Shown one piece after another: positions 1 to 7,652 of a stretch of 63,711 nt of DNA. Each line of letters starts with the position of its first letter. The stretch's first letter is position 1. The DNA lies in assembly GCA_002816705.1 (NCBI GenBank), contig MUCK01000026.1:1-63711 (forward strand). Reading direction: 5' to 3'. The notes beneath the pieces were generated by a model. It saw nothing but the letters and a program-made list of their open reading frames with translations, had not been told where the DNA came from and ran no database searches. Source of the DNA: SAR202 cluster bacterium Casp-Chloro-G4. GTDB lineage: Bacteria; Chloroflexota; Dehalococcoidia; Lucifugimonadales; JADFKI01. Both the position numbers and the translations under genes were made by a program.

Positions 1-651
1 GCGGTCTCCCGCAAGGTACTGCAGACGCATCATACGCCAGTGAGTTCGCTCATGCGCCCGGTCGGACTGAAGTATCCGATGGCCGTACACAAGGCCCATT
101 TCGTACTCCTCCATGGTTTCGAAGTACGTCATGAGCTTGTTCAGCATTGCCAGGTGCATTCCTTGCAGCCGTTCCCGCTCGAAGATGCACCAGTCGTGGT
201 ACCAGCCTTCTAGCAGGTTTCCGCGATGTAATTCCACAGCCTTCGCAAGCTGGTGGGCCGTCTGGGGGTCTAAGTCTCCGCCGGATTGACCTTGAACCGC
301 TTCGTAAGCGGCCTCGAAATCCTTAATGTCCAGAGTAAAGTCAGCGTCGGAGTTTATGCTAACCCAGTCACTGCCGACCGACAGGCAGCCATCTGCCTCG
401 ACGCCGTCATCCGTCTTTAGTGCGCTCTGCAGTTGCCAGAGCGCTTGGCGAAGGTATTTCCTGGCCTGAACGCTGGAATTTTCGCCCCACAGCAGGTCGG
501 CAAGCGCCTCACGGGGGTGACTGCGGTCGCGGTATAGGAGCATGTACGCGAAAAGCTCTTGCACCTTTCGTGCCTCCAGATGCGCAGCAACGGGCGCGCC
601 CTGGTAATCAACATGAAATCTGCCAAAGAGTGAGATGTTTAGCTGGCTCAT
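1..651 (-). CDS. BTAD/SARP-type transcriptional regulator, N-terminal part (runs off window)
   Basis: The frame is open from an ATG at 651 to the window edge, giving 217 codons without a stop, so the C-terminus lies outside. Residues 1 to about 95 resemble the OmpR/SARP winged-helix DNA-binding domain: a short beta start (SLFGRFHVDYQG), then 'LFAYMLLYRDRSHPREALADL' and a helix rich in Arg/Gln (ARKYLRQALWQLQSALK). Residues about 100 to 217 resemble the bacterial transcriptional activator domain (BTAD), a TPR-like helical repeat, with 'LEGWYHDWCIFERERLQ' typical of it. A purine-rich Shine-Dalgarno (AAGGAGAG) lies just upstream of the start. Such proteins often continue into an ATPase or TPR region, which cannot be seen here. 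Target genes are unknown; the upstream neighbour is a 500-base gap. Confidence 0.8.
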   Translation of the reverse strand, partial: MSQLNISLFGRFHVDYQGAPVAAHLEARKVQELFAYMLLYRDRSHPREALADLLWGENSSVQARKYLRQALWQLQSALKTDDGVEADGCLSVGSDWVSINSDADFTLDIKDFEAAYEAVQGQSGGDLDPQTAHQLAKAVELHRGNLLEGWYHDWCIFERERLQGMHLAMLNKLMTYFETMEEYEMGLVYGHRILQSDRAHERTHWRMMRLQYLAGDR

Positions 652-1152
652 CTTCGCTCTCTCCTTAAGTATCCGGGTGTAGCTTGCGGTTTTCGATTAC
701 CGACTGTTGTGCAGATGTTACTAACTGAAACAACTGCCTTTGGGAGACTCGGGACCATGGCTTAATTCCGACCGTATCCCCACTCAACGCTTAGTTATCA
801 ATGCCGGGTATTTCAGACCGTCTTTTGAGCATCTGCGGTAGCGTCTTTCCCTGGATAATTAAACACACCAGCGCAATGTAAGGCTCCGCATTCTAAAGAG
901 AGGACTAACCCCGACCTTGAATGTGGGCGCAGTATATTGGCGGCGCCAAAGCAAAGTCAACGGGGGAACAGGGGAATTGCCAGGAGATATAATCTAAGAA
1001 AAATCTTGGATAAGGACGACTTTCGGGGAAAGAATATATGCGGCGATTCGGCTTTCCACGACACGCTGCTTTTGACGTGGGCAGGGCTAAGTATTGCCGC
1101 TGATAGCGAGGCTACGGGCCTAATATATCGGGTGTTGTTAGATGGGCAATGC
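652..1152. other. Intergenic gap without recognisable gene
   Basis: These 501 bases separate the start of the BTAD regulator from the stop of the amidohydrolase, both on the minus strand. Short open frames exist but have no family resemblance or good ribosome binding site. The promoter of the regulator should lie here, but I found no convincing -35/-10 pair. No strong hairpin or tandem repeat was seen. Confidence 0.5.
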
Positions 1153-2379
1153 CTAGAACAGCAACTCGCCCTGGCGCTTGACCACCTCGCCCTGCCTGAT
1201 GATGGAGTCGACGTTGTGCATAGCCTTGATGTCCGCAGCAGGGTTGCCCTCTACCATGACGATGTCAGCCGACTTGCCGACCTCCAGCGTGCCGATCTCG
1301 GCCTCCAGGCCCAGACATTCCGCCGAAGTTTTTGTTGAGCACACGATGGCCTCCATGGGAGTGATGCCCATGCGCTCCACCATAACTTGTGGAATATATG
1401 CGAAGTCATCAAAGTGGGCGTTGACCATTCCAGAGTCCATGCCGGTGACGAACTTGACGCCCCTGTCCCACATGTCTCGCAGAATCTCGAAACGCCTCAC
1501 GGGGTCTTGCATGCCGGCGCCTCCCTCCCGGGCTCGTCCTCGCAACTCGTTCAGGTGGATTAGCGCCAGTGTCGGGTCGACAAAGATGCCCTTGGCGGCC
1601 ATCTCGTCTGCTACCCCGGTGTCGTAGTCATAAAGCTTGGTCGGGTCGTCGTGCAGCCATGAGGAGTGGATGAGGTTGTGTACCCCGGCTTCCACGCAGT
1701 TTCGCACGCCGGCTGCAGCGTGGCAATGGGCCGCGACTCGCAAGTTCAGGCGCTCAGCGTCTTTAACGGCAGCCTTTAGGGTCGATACTGGGTACTGCGC
1801 CGCACGCACGTTAGTGCCTGGCGTGAAGGCCCCTCCGGTGGACATTACCTTTATATAACCTGCACCCAGCTTGAACTGTTGGCGCACCGCAGCCACCACT
1901 TCTTCCTCCGTGTTGGCCTCTGTGCCGAACATGTTGCAGTGTCCGCCGGTGGTGGTGATAGGGGTGCCCGTCACGATTAGCCTGGGTCCGGCGATAATGC
2001 CGTCCTCAATGGCCTGCTTGATTGGGAAAGCCACCTCGTTTCTGGCCCCCAGGTCCCGCATTGTCGTGACGCCGGATGACAGAGCGGCCCTCATCGCCTT
2101 GACGGAGCGCATCGTGAATATCTCGTTGCTCTCTGTGGTGATTTGCCTGTAGGCGTCCAACTCGCTGCTGCAGTGCATGTGGGAGTGCATCTCGATGTAG
2201 CCTGGCATGATGCTGCCGCTGACCGATATCTCATCCACCTTTTCGCCAGGAGCAAGCTGCAACTGGTCCTGAGTGGTTATCTGGGTAATCCTACCGTCTT
2301 CCGCCACCAGAGCGGCGTTGCTGATAGGTTCGGCCCCTGTCCCGTCGATTAAACGGTCTGCCTTTAGCACCAGCTTCAT
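1153..2379 (-). CDS. Amidohydrolase family metal-dependent hydrolase (imidazolonepropionase/prolidase-like)
   Basis: A 408-residue protein of the amidohydrolase superfamily (COG1228-like), which hydrolyses amide or cyclic amide bonds in a metal-binding TIM barrel; it should be cytoplasmic as no signal peptide is seen. The metal ligands are visible: HxH at residues 65/67 (EMHSHMH), the lysine that is usually carboxylated at K177 (GYIKVMSTGG), histidines around 218-220 (AAHCHA) and 238 (HNLIH), and the catalytic aspartate D315 (TGMDSG). The N-terminal strand (LVLKADRLIDGTG) and C-terminal 'GTLEVGKSADIVMVEGNP' form the usual composite beta-sandwich. I chose the ATG at 2379 because AGGTGG sits just upstream and the family starts here; the frame stays open further upstream. 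The substrate cannot be told; prolidase-like dipeptidase and deaminase-like roles are both possible. It is divergent from the E1alpha gene. Confidence 0.88.
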   Translation of the reverse strand: MKLVLKADRLIDGTGAEPISNAALVAEDGRITQITTQDQLQLAPGEKVDEISVSGSIMPGYIEMHSHMHCSSELDAYRQITTESNEIFTMRSVKAMRAALSSGVTTMRDLGARNEVAFPIKQAIEDGIIAGPRLIVTGTPITTTGGHCNMFGTEANTEEEVVAAVRQQFKLGAGYIKVMSTGGAFTPGTNVRAAQYPVSTLKAAVKDAERLNLRVAAHCHAAAGVRNCVEAGVHNLIHSSWLHDDPTKLYDYDTGVADEMAAKGIFVDPTLALIHLNELRGRAREGGAGMQDPVRRFEILRDMWDRGVKFVTGMDSGMVNAHFDDFAYIPQVMVERMGITPMEAIVCSTKTSAECLGLEAEIGTLEVGKSADIVMVEGNPAADIKAMHNVDSIIRQGEVVKRQGELLF

Positions 2380-2532
2380 GTAATGCCCACCTTTTGCTTT
2401 ATTAGCAATCTGCTTAACACGCCTGATCAATGTCCCTACGGCCAAAACAGTAGGGAGTTGCCCGACGATCTAAAAAAATCCCAAAATATTGGGGGCATTA
2501 TAGCATGGTGACCGGTGCCGTCTTGCGCCCAC

Positions 2533-2560
2533 TAGACCGCCAAGCTATTTCTGGTATAAT
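2533..2560 (+). promoter_or_regulatory. Probable sigma70-type promoter for the 2-oxoacid dehydrogenase operon
   Basis: A consensus -10 TATAAT at 2555-2560 is preceded at 16 bp by TAGACC (2533-2538), a partial match to TTGACA. The start codon of the first gene is at 2632 with AGGAGG before it, giving a leader of roughly 65 bases. The -10 is convincing; the -35 is weak. Confidence 0.45.
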
Positions 2561-2631
2561 CGCGGCTAGTTTTAGAATGGCGTAAAGCCCACCTATTCGG
2601 ACGACTATAACCGCCCCACAGGAGGCGACCA

Positions 2632-3612
2632 GTGGCAGGATACACGGAGCTAACTAAGGAAAGCGTACTGTGGATGTACGAGACGATGGTTACTATTCGG
2701 CGATTCGAGGAGCAGGCCAGGCGCGAGGCTGATGCCGGGAAACTGCGGGGCATACACTCGTCGATTGGCCAGGAGGCTGTGCCTACGGGTATATGCGCCC
2801 TGTTGCGCGACGATGATTACGTGCTGGGCACGCATCGCAGCCATCACCATTGCATTGCCAAGGGCGTTAACCTAAAAGAGATGATGGCCGAGCTGCTGGG
2901 CAAGGCAACCGGCACCAACAAGGGCAAGGGCGGCACGATGCACATTGCCGATATCCGCAAGGGAATGCTTGGCGCCAACGGCGTTGTTGGCTCTAACATA
3001 CCCGTTGCCACCGGCGTTGCCCTTAGCGCCAAGGTGCGTGGGACCGACCAGGTGAGCGTAGTTTTCTTTGGCGACGGCGCGTCCAGCCAGGGCAGTCTTC
3101 ACGAATCCATGAACTTGGCCAGTATTTGGAAGCTACCCGTGCTATTCGTGTGCGAGAACAACCGCTATGCCGAGTCAACTCCCTTTGAATACTCTGTTGC
3201 CGGTGGATCGGTGGCCAACCGCGCTGCGGGATACGCCATGCCTGGTGTAGTGGTTGACGGCCAGTCCGCGCTGGAAATGTTCGAGGTTGCCAAAGAGGCG
3301 ATTGCCAGGGCAAGGGCCGGGGAGGGACCTACCCTTATAGAGGCGCAGACCTACCGGTACATGGGCCACATGGGGGCCGACGATCCTCTCGGGTATCGAA
3401 CACAGGAAGAGGAAGACTACTATGAGGGTCGTGACTGCATCAAGCGGATGGAGGAACACCTTCTGGATAGCGGACTTGCGACGGAAAGCGACCTGAAGGC
3501 CATCGACGAGAAGGCCCTGGCGGCTATAGCCGAGGCAACCAAGTTCGCGGACGAGAGCCCCTTCCCGGATCCGTCCGAGCTCACAACCGACGTTTACGTA
3601 TCGTATCCATAG
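2632..3612 (+). CDS. pdhA: 2-oxoacid (pyruvate/acetoin-type) dehydrogenase E1 component, alpha subunit
   Basis: The 326-residue thiamine-diphosphate subunit of a heterotetrameric E1, which decarboxylates a 2-oxoacid (pyruvate or, in the acetoin family, acetoin) and passes the acyl group to E2. The TPP-binding motif is clear: GDG at 147-149 followed about 27 residues on by NN at 176-177 (FVCENNRYAEST). Other family marks are RRFEEQAR near residue 24 and GTHRSHHH near 67. The start is GTG with AGGAGG six bases upstream. The size and the short N-terminus without extension resemble AcoA/PdhA of bacteria with alpha/beta E1, rather than the single-chain AceE. It is first in an operon with E1beta and E2; no dihydrolipoamide dehydrogenase (E3) lies within the window. 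Pyruvate is the most likely substrate, but sequence alone does not exclude acetoin or branched-chain oxoacids. Confidence 0.92.
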   Translation: MAGYTELTKESVLWMYETMVTIRRFEEQARREADAGKLRGIHSSIGQEAVPTGICALLRDDDYVLGTHRSHHHCIAKGVNLKEMMAELLGKATGTNKGKGGTMHIADIRKGMLGANGVVGSNIPVATGVALSAKVRGTDQVSVVFFGDGASSQGSLHESMNLASIWKLPVLFVCENNRYAESTPFEYSVAGGSVANRAAGYAMPGVVVDGQSALEMFEVAKEAIARARAGEGPTLIEAQTYRYMGHMGADDPLGYRTQEEEDYYEGRDCIKRMEEHLLDSGLATESDLKAIDEKALAAIAEATKFADESPFPDPSELTTDVYVSYP

Positions 3613-3624
3613 AAACAAGTATCT

Positions 3625-3726
3625 AGTTATTAGTTCTCAGTAATTAGTGTTGAGAATCGAGAACTTTCCCGTTAATTGGAAGGGCCGCTTCGAAATACTG
3701 AAACTAAGAACTAAAGACGAATAACT
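3625..3726. repeat. Imperfect inverted repeat between E1alpha and E1beta genes
   Basis: The unusually long (131-base) gap inside the operon holds an A/T-rich left arm at about 3625-3644 (AGTTATTAGTTCTCAGT) and a complementary right arm at about 3700-3726 (ACTAAGAACTAAAGACG then AATAACT). The arms pair over most of their length with a few-base bulge, enclosing about 55 bases that are less ordered. The composition differs from the flanking genes. It could be a mobile palindromic element or an mRNA structure that sets the E1alpha/E1beta ratio. There is no T-run, so it is not a simple terminator. Confidence 0.5.
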
Positions 3727-3743
3727 TAAGACTGGAGAGACCC

Positions 3744-4772
3744 ATGGTACAGACACAAGGCGTGCGACAGCTTTCTTATATCCAGGCCGTGAACGAGGCG
3801 CTTCGACTAGAAATGCGGCGCGACTCCACGGTGATAATCATGGGCGAGGACATCGCTGGGGGTGGAGAACGCGACGATTTCCAGGATGCCTGGGGAGGCC
3901 CTATGCGTCTCACCAAGGGTCTGGTAGGCGAATTCGGGCGCGAGCGCATTCGCGATACGCCTATCGCCGAGTCGGGCTTTATGGGAGCCGGCGTCGGAGC
4001 GGCAGCCACGGGACTTCGTCCTATCGTCGATCTTATGTACGTTGGTTTCCTAGGCGTATGCGGCGACCAGATCCTAAACAATGCTTCCAAGATTCACTAT
4101 ATGTTCGGCGGCAAGGTCAACGTGCCTTTGACCATAATGACGGGGACGGGCGCAGGCACCAACTCCGCAGCTCAGCACTCGGAGACGGTCTACTCTGTTT
4201 TCACTCACTACCCTGGACTAAAGGTCGTTGTGCCCTCCAACCCATATAACGTAAAGGGCCTTTATGCTGCGGCCATACGAGACGATGACCCGGTAATCAT
4301 CTGCAACAACCGTCAGCTTATGGGGGTTCGGTTCGATGTGGATGTGCCCGAGGGCGATTACACCATTCCCATTGGCAAGGCCGACATCGCCAGGGAGGGC
4401 ACGGACGTTACGCTAGTAGGCATGAGCTACACCACCAGGGTATGCCTGCAGGCCGCCCAGGAGCTGGAAGCTCTAGGTTATTCGGCGGAGGTCGTGGACC
4501 TGCTTTCGCTGTCACCCATGGACGATGAGGCTATCCTGGAGTCGGTACGGAAGACCAGAAAGATCGTCATTGTGGACGAAGACTACCCGCGCTGCAGCAT
4601 CGCATCCGACGTAGCAGCACTGGTGGCTGAGCAGGCTTTCGATTACCTGGACGCACCGCCCAAGCGCGTGAACCCGCCTCACACCCTTGTGCCCTACAGC
4701 ATGCCATTGGAGGCGTTGTTTGTGCCCACCAAGGAGCAGGTAGTGGCAGCCGCACTGGAAGTCATGCAGTAG
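3744..4772 (+). CDS. pdhB: 2-oxoacid (pyruvate/acetoin-type) dehydrogenase E1 component, beta subunit
   Basis: A 342-residue E1 beta subunit that completes the TPP active site formed with the alpha subunit encoded just upstream. It has the usual transketolase pyrimidine-binding domain first (SYIQAVNEALRLEM, then GEDIAGGG and RIRDTPIAESGFMGAGVGAA) and the transketolase C-terminal domain from about residue 205 (ADIAREGTDVTLVGMSYTT, then VVDLLSLSPMD). Length and order match the family, and no key stretch is missing. The ATG start follows GGAGAG. The next gene, E2, begins 14 bases downstream with its own AGGAGG, so the two are surely cotranscribed. The gap to E1alpha is unusually long and holds an inverted repeat. 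Confidence 0.93.
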   Translation: MVQTQGVRQLSYIQAVNEALRLEMRRDSTVIIMGEDIAGGGERDDFQDAWGGPMRLTKGLVGEFGRERIRDTPIAESGFMGAGVGAAATGLRPIVDLMYVGFLGVCGDQILNNASKIHYMFGGKVNVPLTIMTGTGAGTNSAAQHSETVYSVFTHYPGLKVVVPSNPYNVKGLYAAAIRDDDPVIICNNRQLMGVRFDVDVPEGDYTIPIGKADIAREGTDVTLVGMSYTTRVCLQAAQELEALGYSAEVVDLLSLSPMDDEAILESVRKTRKIVIVDEDYPRCSIASDVAALVAEQAFDYLDAPPKRVNPPHTLVPYSMPLEALFVPTKEQVVAAALEVMQ

Positions 4773-4786
4773 GAGGCCCACCGAAA

Positions 4787-5986
4787 ATGGCAATTCCCAT
4801 AGTAATGCCCCGACTGGGAGACTTCATGACCGAGGGCCTGGTGGCCAGGTGGACCAAGTCCAGCGGCGAGCATATAGATCAGGGCGAAGTTCTGGCAGAG
4901 ATTGAGTCGGAGAAGCTCAATTATGAGCTAGAGGCCACGAGCACCGGCATCCTCCACCACGCGGTGGAAGAGGGCGCCACTGTGGAGGTCGACGGCATAA
5001 TGGCCTACCTGCTTGCGGAAGGCGAAGCCCCGCCGCAGCCAGTAGCCCCTGCTGCTCCCAGTTCTGCCCCTGCGGCGTCAGCACCTGGCCGTACCGCTCC
5101 TGCGAGACAGGTTGAGGCTGGTGATGTAGTGCCGTCCACACCCGGCGCTCGTCGATTGGCTACCAGCCTTGGCGTGGATATTTCCAAGGTAACGCCCACC
5201 GGACCTCGTGGTCGCGTGGTGGATGCCGATGTTCGGGCTTACCACGAAAGCCAACCGGCCGGTGGAGCGCCAGCCGCAGGTCAAGCGCCGGCGGCCATAC
5301 CGGGACTGCCAGAGCCTACACGGGTTGTGCCTTTGCAGGGCATTCGCAGGGCCATCGCCCAGAACATGCACGATAGCCTGGCAAAGACGGCACAGCTTAC
5401 ATATCATCTTGAGGTCGACATCACTGACGCTCAGGCTATGCGCCGTGAGGCCTCAGGCAACTCCGATGCCACCATCAATATGGCCAGCGTGCTGGTGAAG
5501 GCGTGCGCGGAGTCGCTACAGCGTGTGCCTGCGCTGAATACCCTGCTGGTGAACGGCAACGTGATGTACTACGACGTCATCAACATGGGGGTAGCAGTCG
5601 CTCTGGATGATGGCCTCATCGTGCCGGTAATCAAGGATGTTCAGGATAAGTCCATAGAGCAGATTGCCACCGAGATGCAGGAGCTTTCCGACAAGGCCAG
5701 GGCGGGACATCTAAGCTCAAGTGATGTCGTTGGGGGTACCTTTACTATAAGCGTACTGGGTGTGGTGGACGGCTTTACGCCCATACTGAACCCTCCGCAA
5801 AGCGCGCTGCTTGGCGTTGGCCGTAGCGTGCAGAAGCCCGTGGTCAAAGGCGGCGAGATCGTCGTCCGAGAGATGATGACGCTGAGCCTTACAGCTGACC
5901 ACCAGGTAGTAGACGGCTCTGTAGCGGTAAGCTTCATGAGGCGTCTGCAGCAGATGGTGGAGCGGCCGAGCCAGCTCTTCAGTTAG
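4787..5986 (+). CDS. pdhC: Dihydrolipoamide acyltransferase E2 component
   Basis: A 399-residue E2, the core of the dehydrogenase complex, which transfers the acyl group from E1 via a swinging lipoyl arm to CoA. Three domains are visible. A single lipoyl domain spans residues 1-77 with the lipoylated lysine K43 in EIESEKLNYE. An Ala/Pro-rich linker leads to the E3/E1 binding domain at about 117-153 (PGARRLATSLGVD ... GPRGRVVDADV). The catalytic domain runs from about 175 to the end, with the acyltransferase motif DHQVVDG at 371-377 (H372, D376). ATG follows AGGAGG. The 3' end overlaps by 8 bases the convergent gene on the other strand. No E3 gene follows, so the complex must borrow a dihydrolipoamide dehydrogenase from elsewhere. 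Confidence 0.93.
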   Translation: MAIPIVMPRLGDFMTEGLVARWTKSSGEHIDQGEVLAEIESEKLNYELEATSTGILHHAVEEGATVEVDGIMAYLLAEGEAPPQPVAPAAPSSAPAASAPGRTAPARQVEAGDVVPSTPGARRLATSLGVDISKVTPTGPRGRVVDADVRAYHESQPAGGAPAAGQAPAAIPGLPEPTRVVPLQGIRRAIAQNMHDSLAKTAQLTYHLEVDITDAQAMRREASGNSDATINMASVLVKACAESLQRVPALNTLLVNGNVMYYDVINMGVAVALDDGLIVPVIKDVQDKSIEQIATEMQELSDKARAGHLSSSDVVGGTFTISVLGVVDGFTPILNPPQSALLGVGRSVQKPVVKGGEIVVREMMTLSLTADHQVVDGSVAVSFMRRLQQMVERPSQLFS

Positions 5987-6239
5987 CGGAGAAGTAGAGC
6001 CAGGCCCCTTCGGTCCAGCCTCCATTTAGGTCACGGGAGCTCATCACGGGCACAACGTGGGTTAGACGGAGGCCCTGTTGCAGCATGTCTCGGCAAACGT
6101 CCTCCATCTCAGTTGCTAACCTCTGACGCCACGTACGCTCGTCCTCGTAATTGGATAGAAAGAGAAACTTCCACGTCTGCATTCGCCCCGTGCCTACGTA
6201 GACTACCCGGCAATCGGGTTGAGGATTATCCATAGCCAT
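5979..6239 (-). CDS. Small conserved-looking protein of unknown function
   Basis: An 86-residue protein that I do not recognise. I place the start at 6239 because GGAGGA lies 8 bases upstream; the frame continues further but without a better site. It is soluble in appearance, with no signal peptide or membrane segment. It alternates beta-like stretches (CRVVYVGTGRMQTWKFLFLS) with a charged helix (RTWRQRLATEMEDVCRDMLQQ) and ends in 'GGWTEGAWLYFSAN', giving an alpha/beta look. Its stop codon overlaps the 3' end of the E2 gene by 8 bases in convergent orientation, and it is divergent from the aldo/keto reductase. Two cysteines show no metal-binding spacing. No function is proposed. Confidence 0.6.
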   Translation of the reverse strand: MAMDNPQPDCRVVYVGTGRMQTWKFLFLSNYEDERTWRQRLATEMEDVCRDMLQQGLRLTHVVPVMSSRDLNGGWTEGAWLYFSAN

Positions 6240-6425
6240 AGGTAATTTCCTCCGTTGTTGAACTCCGATTTTATCGAGGGTCCCCCGATAGGTCGGAGAA
6301 TCCGACTCTACCATGGCCACATGATCAAAAACGAAACAAATATTCGTGCGTGTATTATATAGCGGCTCAGCCTTAGGTGCCTTTGCGGCCACCTATAGTG
6401 ATATGAAACTAGGATGTGACGAAAA

Positions 6426-7364
6426 ATGGAATACACCCGACTGGGAAGAACAGGCCTCAAGGTATCCAGGATATGCGTAGGAACCAACATGTTTGGCGCA
6501 GAGTACGTCGATGATGCCCGGGCCATTTCCGTCGTGCATGCAGCCCTGGATAACGGCGTTAACTTCATCGACACGGCCGATGCCTATAACGGTGGTCGCT
6601 CTGAAGAGGTAGTGGGTAAGGCCGTAAAGGGTAGGCGATCAGATTACGTCGTGGCCACGAAAGGGTTCATCGCCACGGGTCCCGGCGAGAACGACAAGGG
6701 CCTCTCCCGCAAGCACCTCCTGGATGCCGTGGAGGGCAGCCTTCGCAGGCTGGACACCGATTACATTGATCTCTACCAGGTGCACTACTGGGATCCCGAT
6801 ACGTCGTTGGAGGAAACGCTGGGGACCTTGGACGACCTGGTTCATCAGGGCAAGATTCGGTACATAGGCTGCTCCAACTTCGCGGCGTGGCAACTCGCTA
6901 GAGCGCTGTGGGTCAGCGACAAGAATGGCTTCGCCAGGTTCGAGTCTCTGCAGCCTGAGTACAACTTCGGCAAGCGAGACATCGAGACAGAGCTTTTTCC
7001 ATTGTGCGAAGACCAGGACGTTGGCATCATCCCATACCAGATTCTCATGGGAGGCGTGCTCACCGGCACCTACGACCGCGCCACCGACCCTGGCTCCGAT
7101 ACGCACATGGCTTCTCGTCACGCGACGCGGGCCAAGAACACCTACTGGACCGACGAGAACTTCGACAGGGTTGACCGCATGAGGAGCATCGCCGCAGACC
7201 TGGGTTGCGAGGTACCTCAACTGGTTATGGCTTGGGTCCTGTCAAAGCCAGTGGTCACATCCGTCATAGTTGGTTCCAGCAGGCCTGAGCAGGTCGCAAA
7301 AAACGCCCAGGCCGTTGAGGTCAAACCATCCGCTGACGTGCTGCAAATCCTAGACACCATGTAA
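6426..7364 (+). CDS. Aldo/keto reductase
   Basis: A 312-residue NAD(P)H-dependent oxidoreductase of the aldo/keto reductase superfamily, a cytoplasmic TIM barrel that interconverts carbonyls and alcohols. The catalytic tetrad is visible: Asp and Tyr in FIDTADAYNGG (about residues 49 and 54), Lys in VVATKGF (about 79), and His in YQVHYWD (about 120). The cofactor loop 'KPVVTSVIVGSSRPEQVAKN' near the C-terminus is typical. 'YRxLGxTGLKVS' at the start and 'GKIRYIGCSNFAAWQL' place it near the YghZ/potassium-channel-beta-like branch. It starts at ATG 6426, 187 bases from the start of the divergent small gene. The natural substrate cannot be inferred; isolated genes of this kind are often detoxification enzymes. 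Confidence 0.9.
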   Translation: MEYTRLGRTGLKVSRICVGTNMFGAEYVDDARAISVVHAALDNGVNFIDTADAYNGGRSEEVVGKAVKGRRSDYVVATKGFIATGPGENDKGLSRKHLLDAVEGSLRRLDTDYIDLYQVHYWDPDTSLEETLGTLDDLVHQGKIRYIGCSNFAAWQLARALWVSDKNGFARFESLQPEYNFGKRDIETELFPLCEDQDVGIIPYQILMGGVLTGTYDRATDPGSDTHMASRHATRAKNTYWTDENFDRVDRMRSIAADLGCEVPQLVMAWVLSKPVVTSVIVGSSRPEQVAKNAQAVEVKPSADVLQILDTM

Positions 7365-7652
7365 CCCACACCAAACCACAACCAATTCCCCAGATTACAT
7401 ACACCAGTTCTCCTAGAAACTAAGGGGAGGACATGCAAAATTTAGCCTTGGTACTTGGCGCATCAGGCAAATCTTCTGAACCCATTTACCGAGCGCTTGT
7501 TTGAGTCCGGCTTTCTAATCGGATATTTCCTGGATTTTCTAGGAAGGGTTCTTTTAGTGGACTTTTTCAGTTTATAGCTGGAACTCTCGAGTTTATTTGG
7601 CAGGTATATATAGTTTTTGTGGCCAAGGTTTCCTTGGTCGTGGTGTGTGGGT

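Noticed and set aside
937-1338. Plus-strand open frame
   Set aside because: It largely overlaps the amidohydrolase gene on the other strand, has no family resemblance and is a shadow frame.
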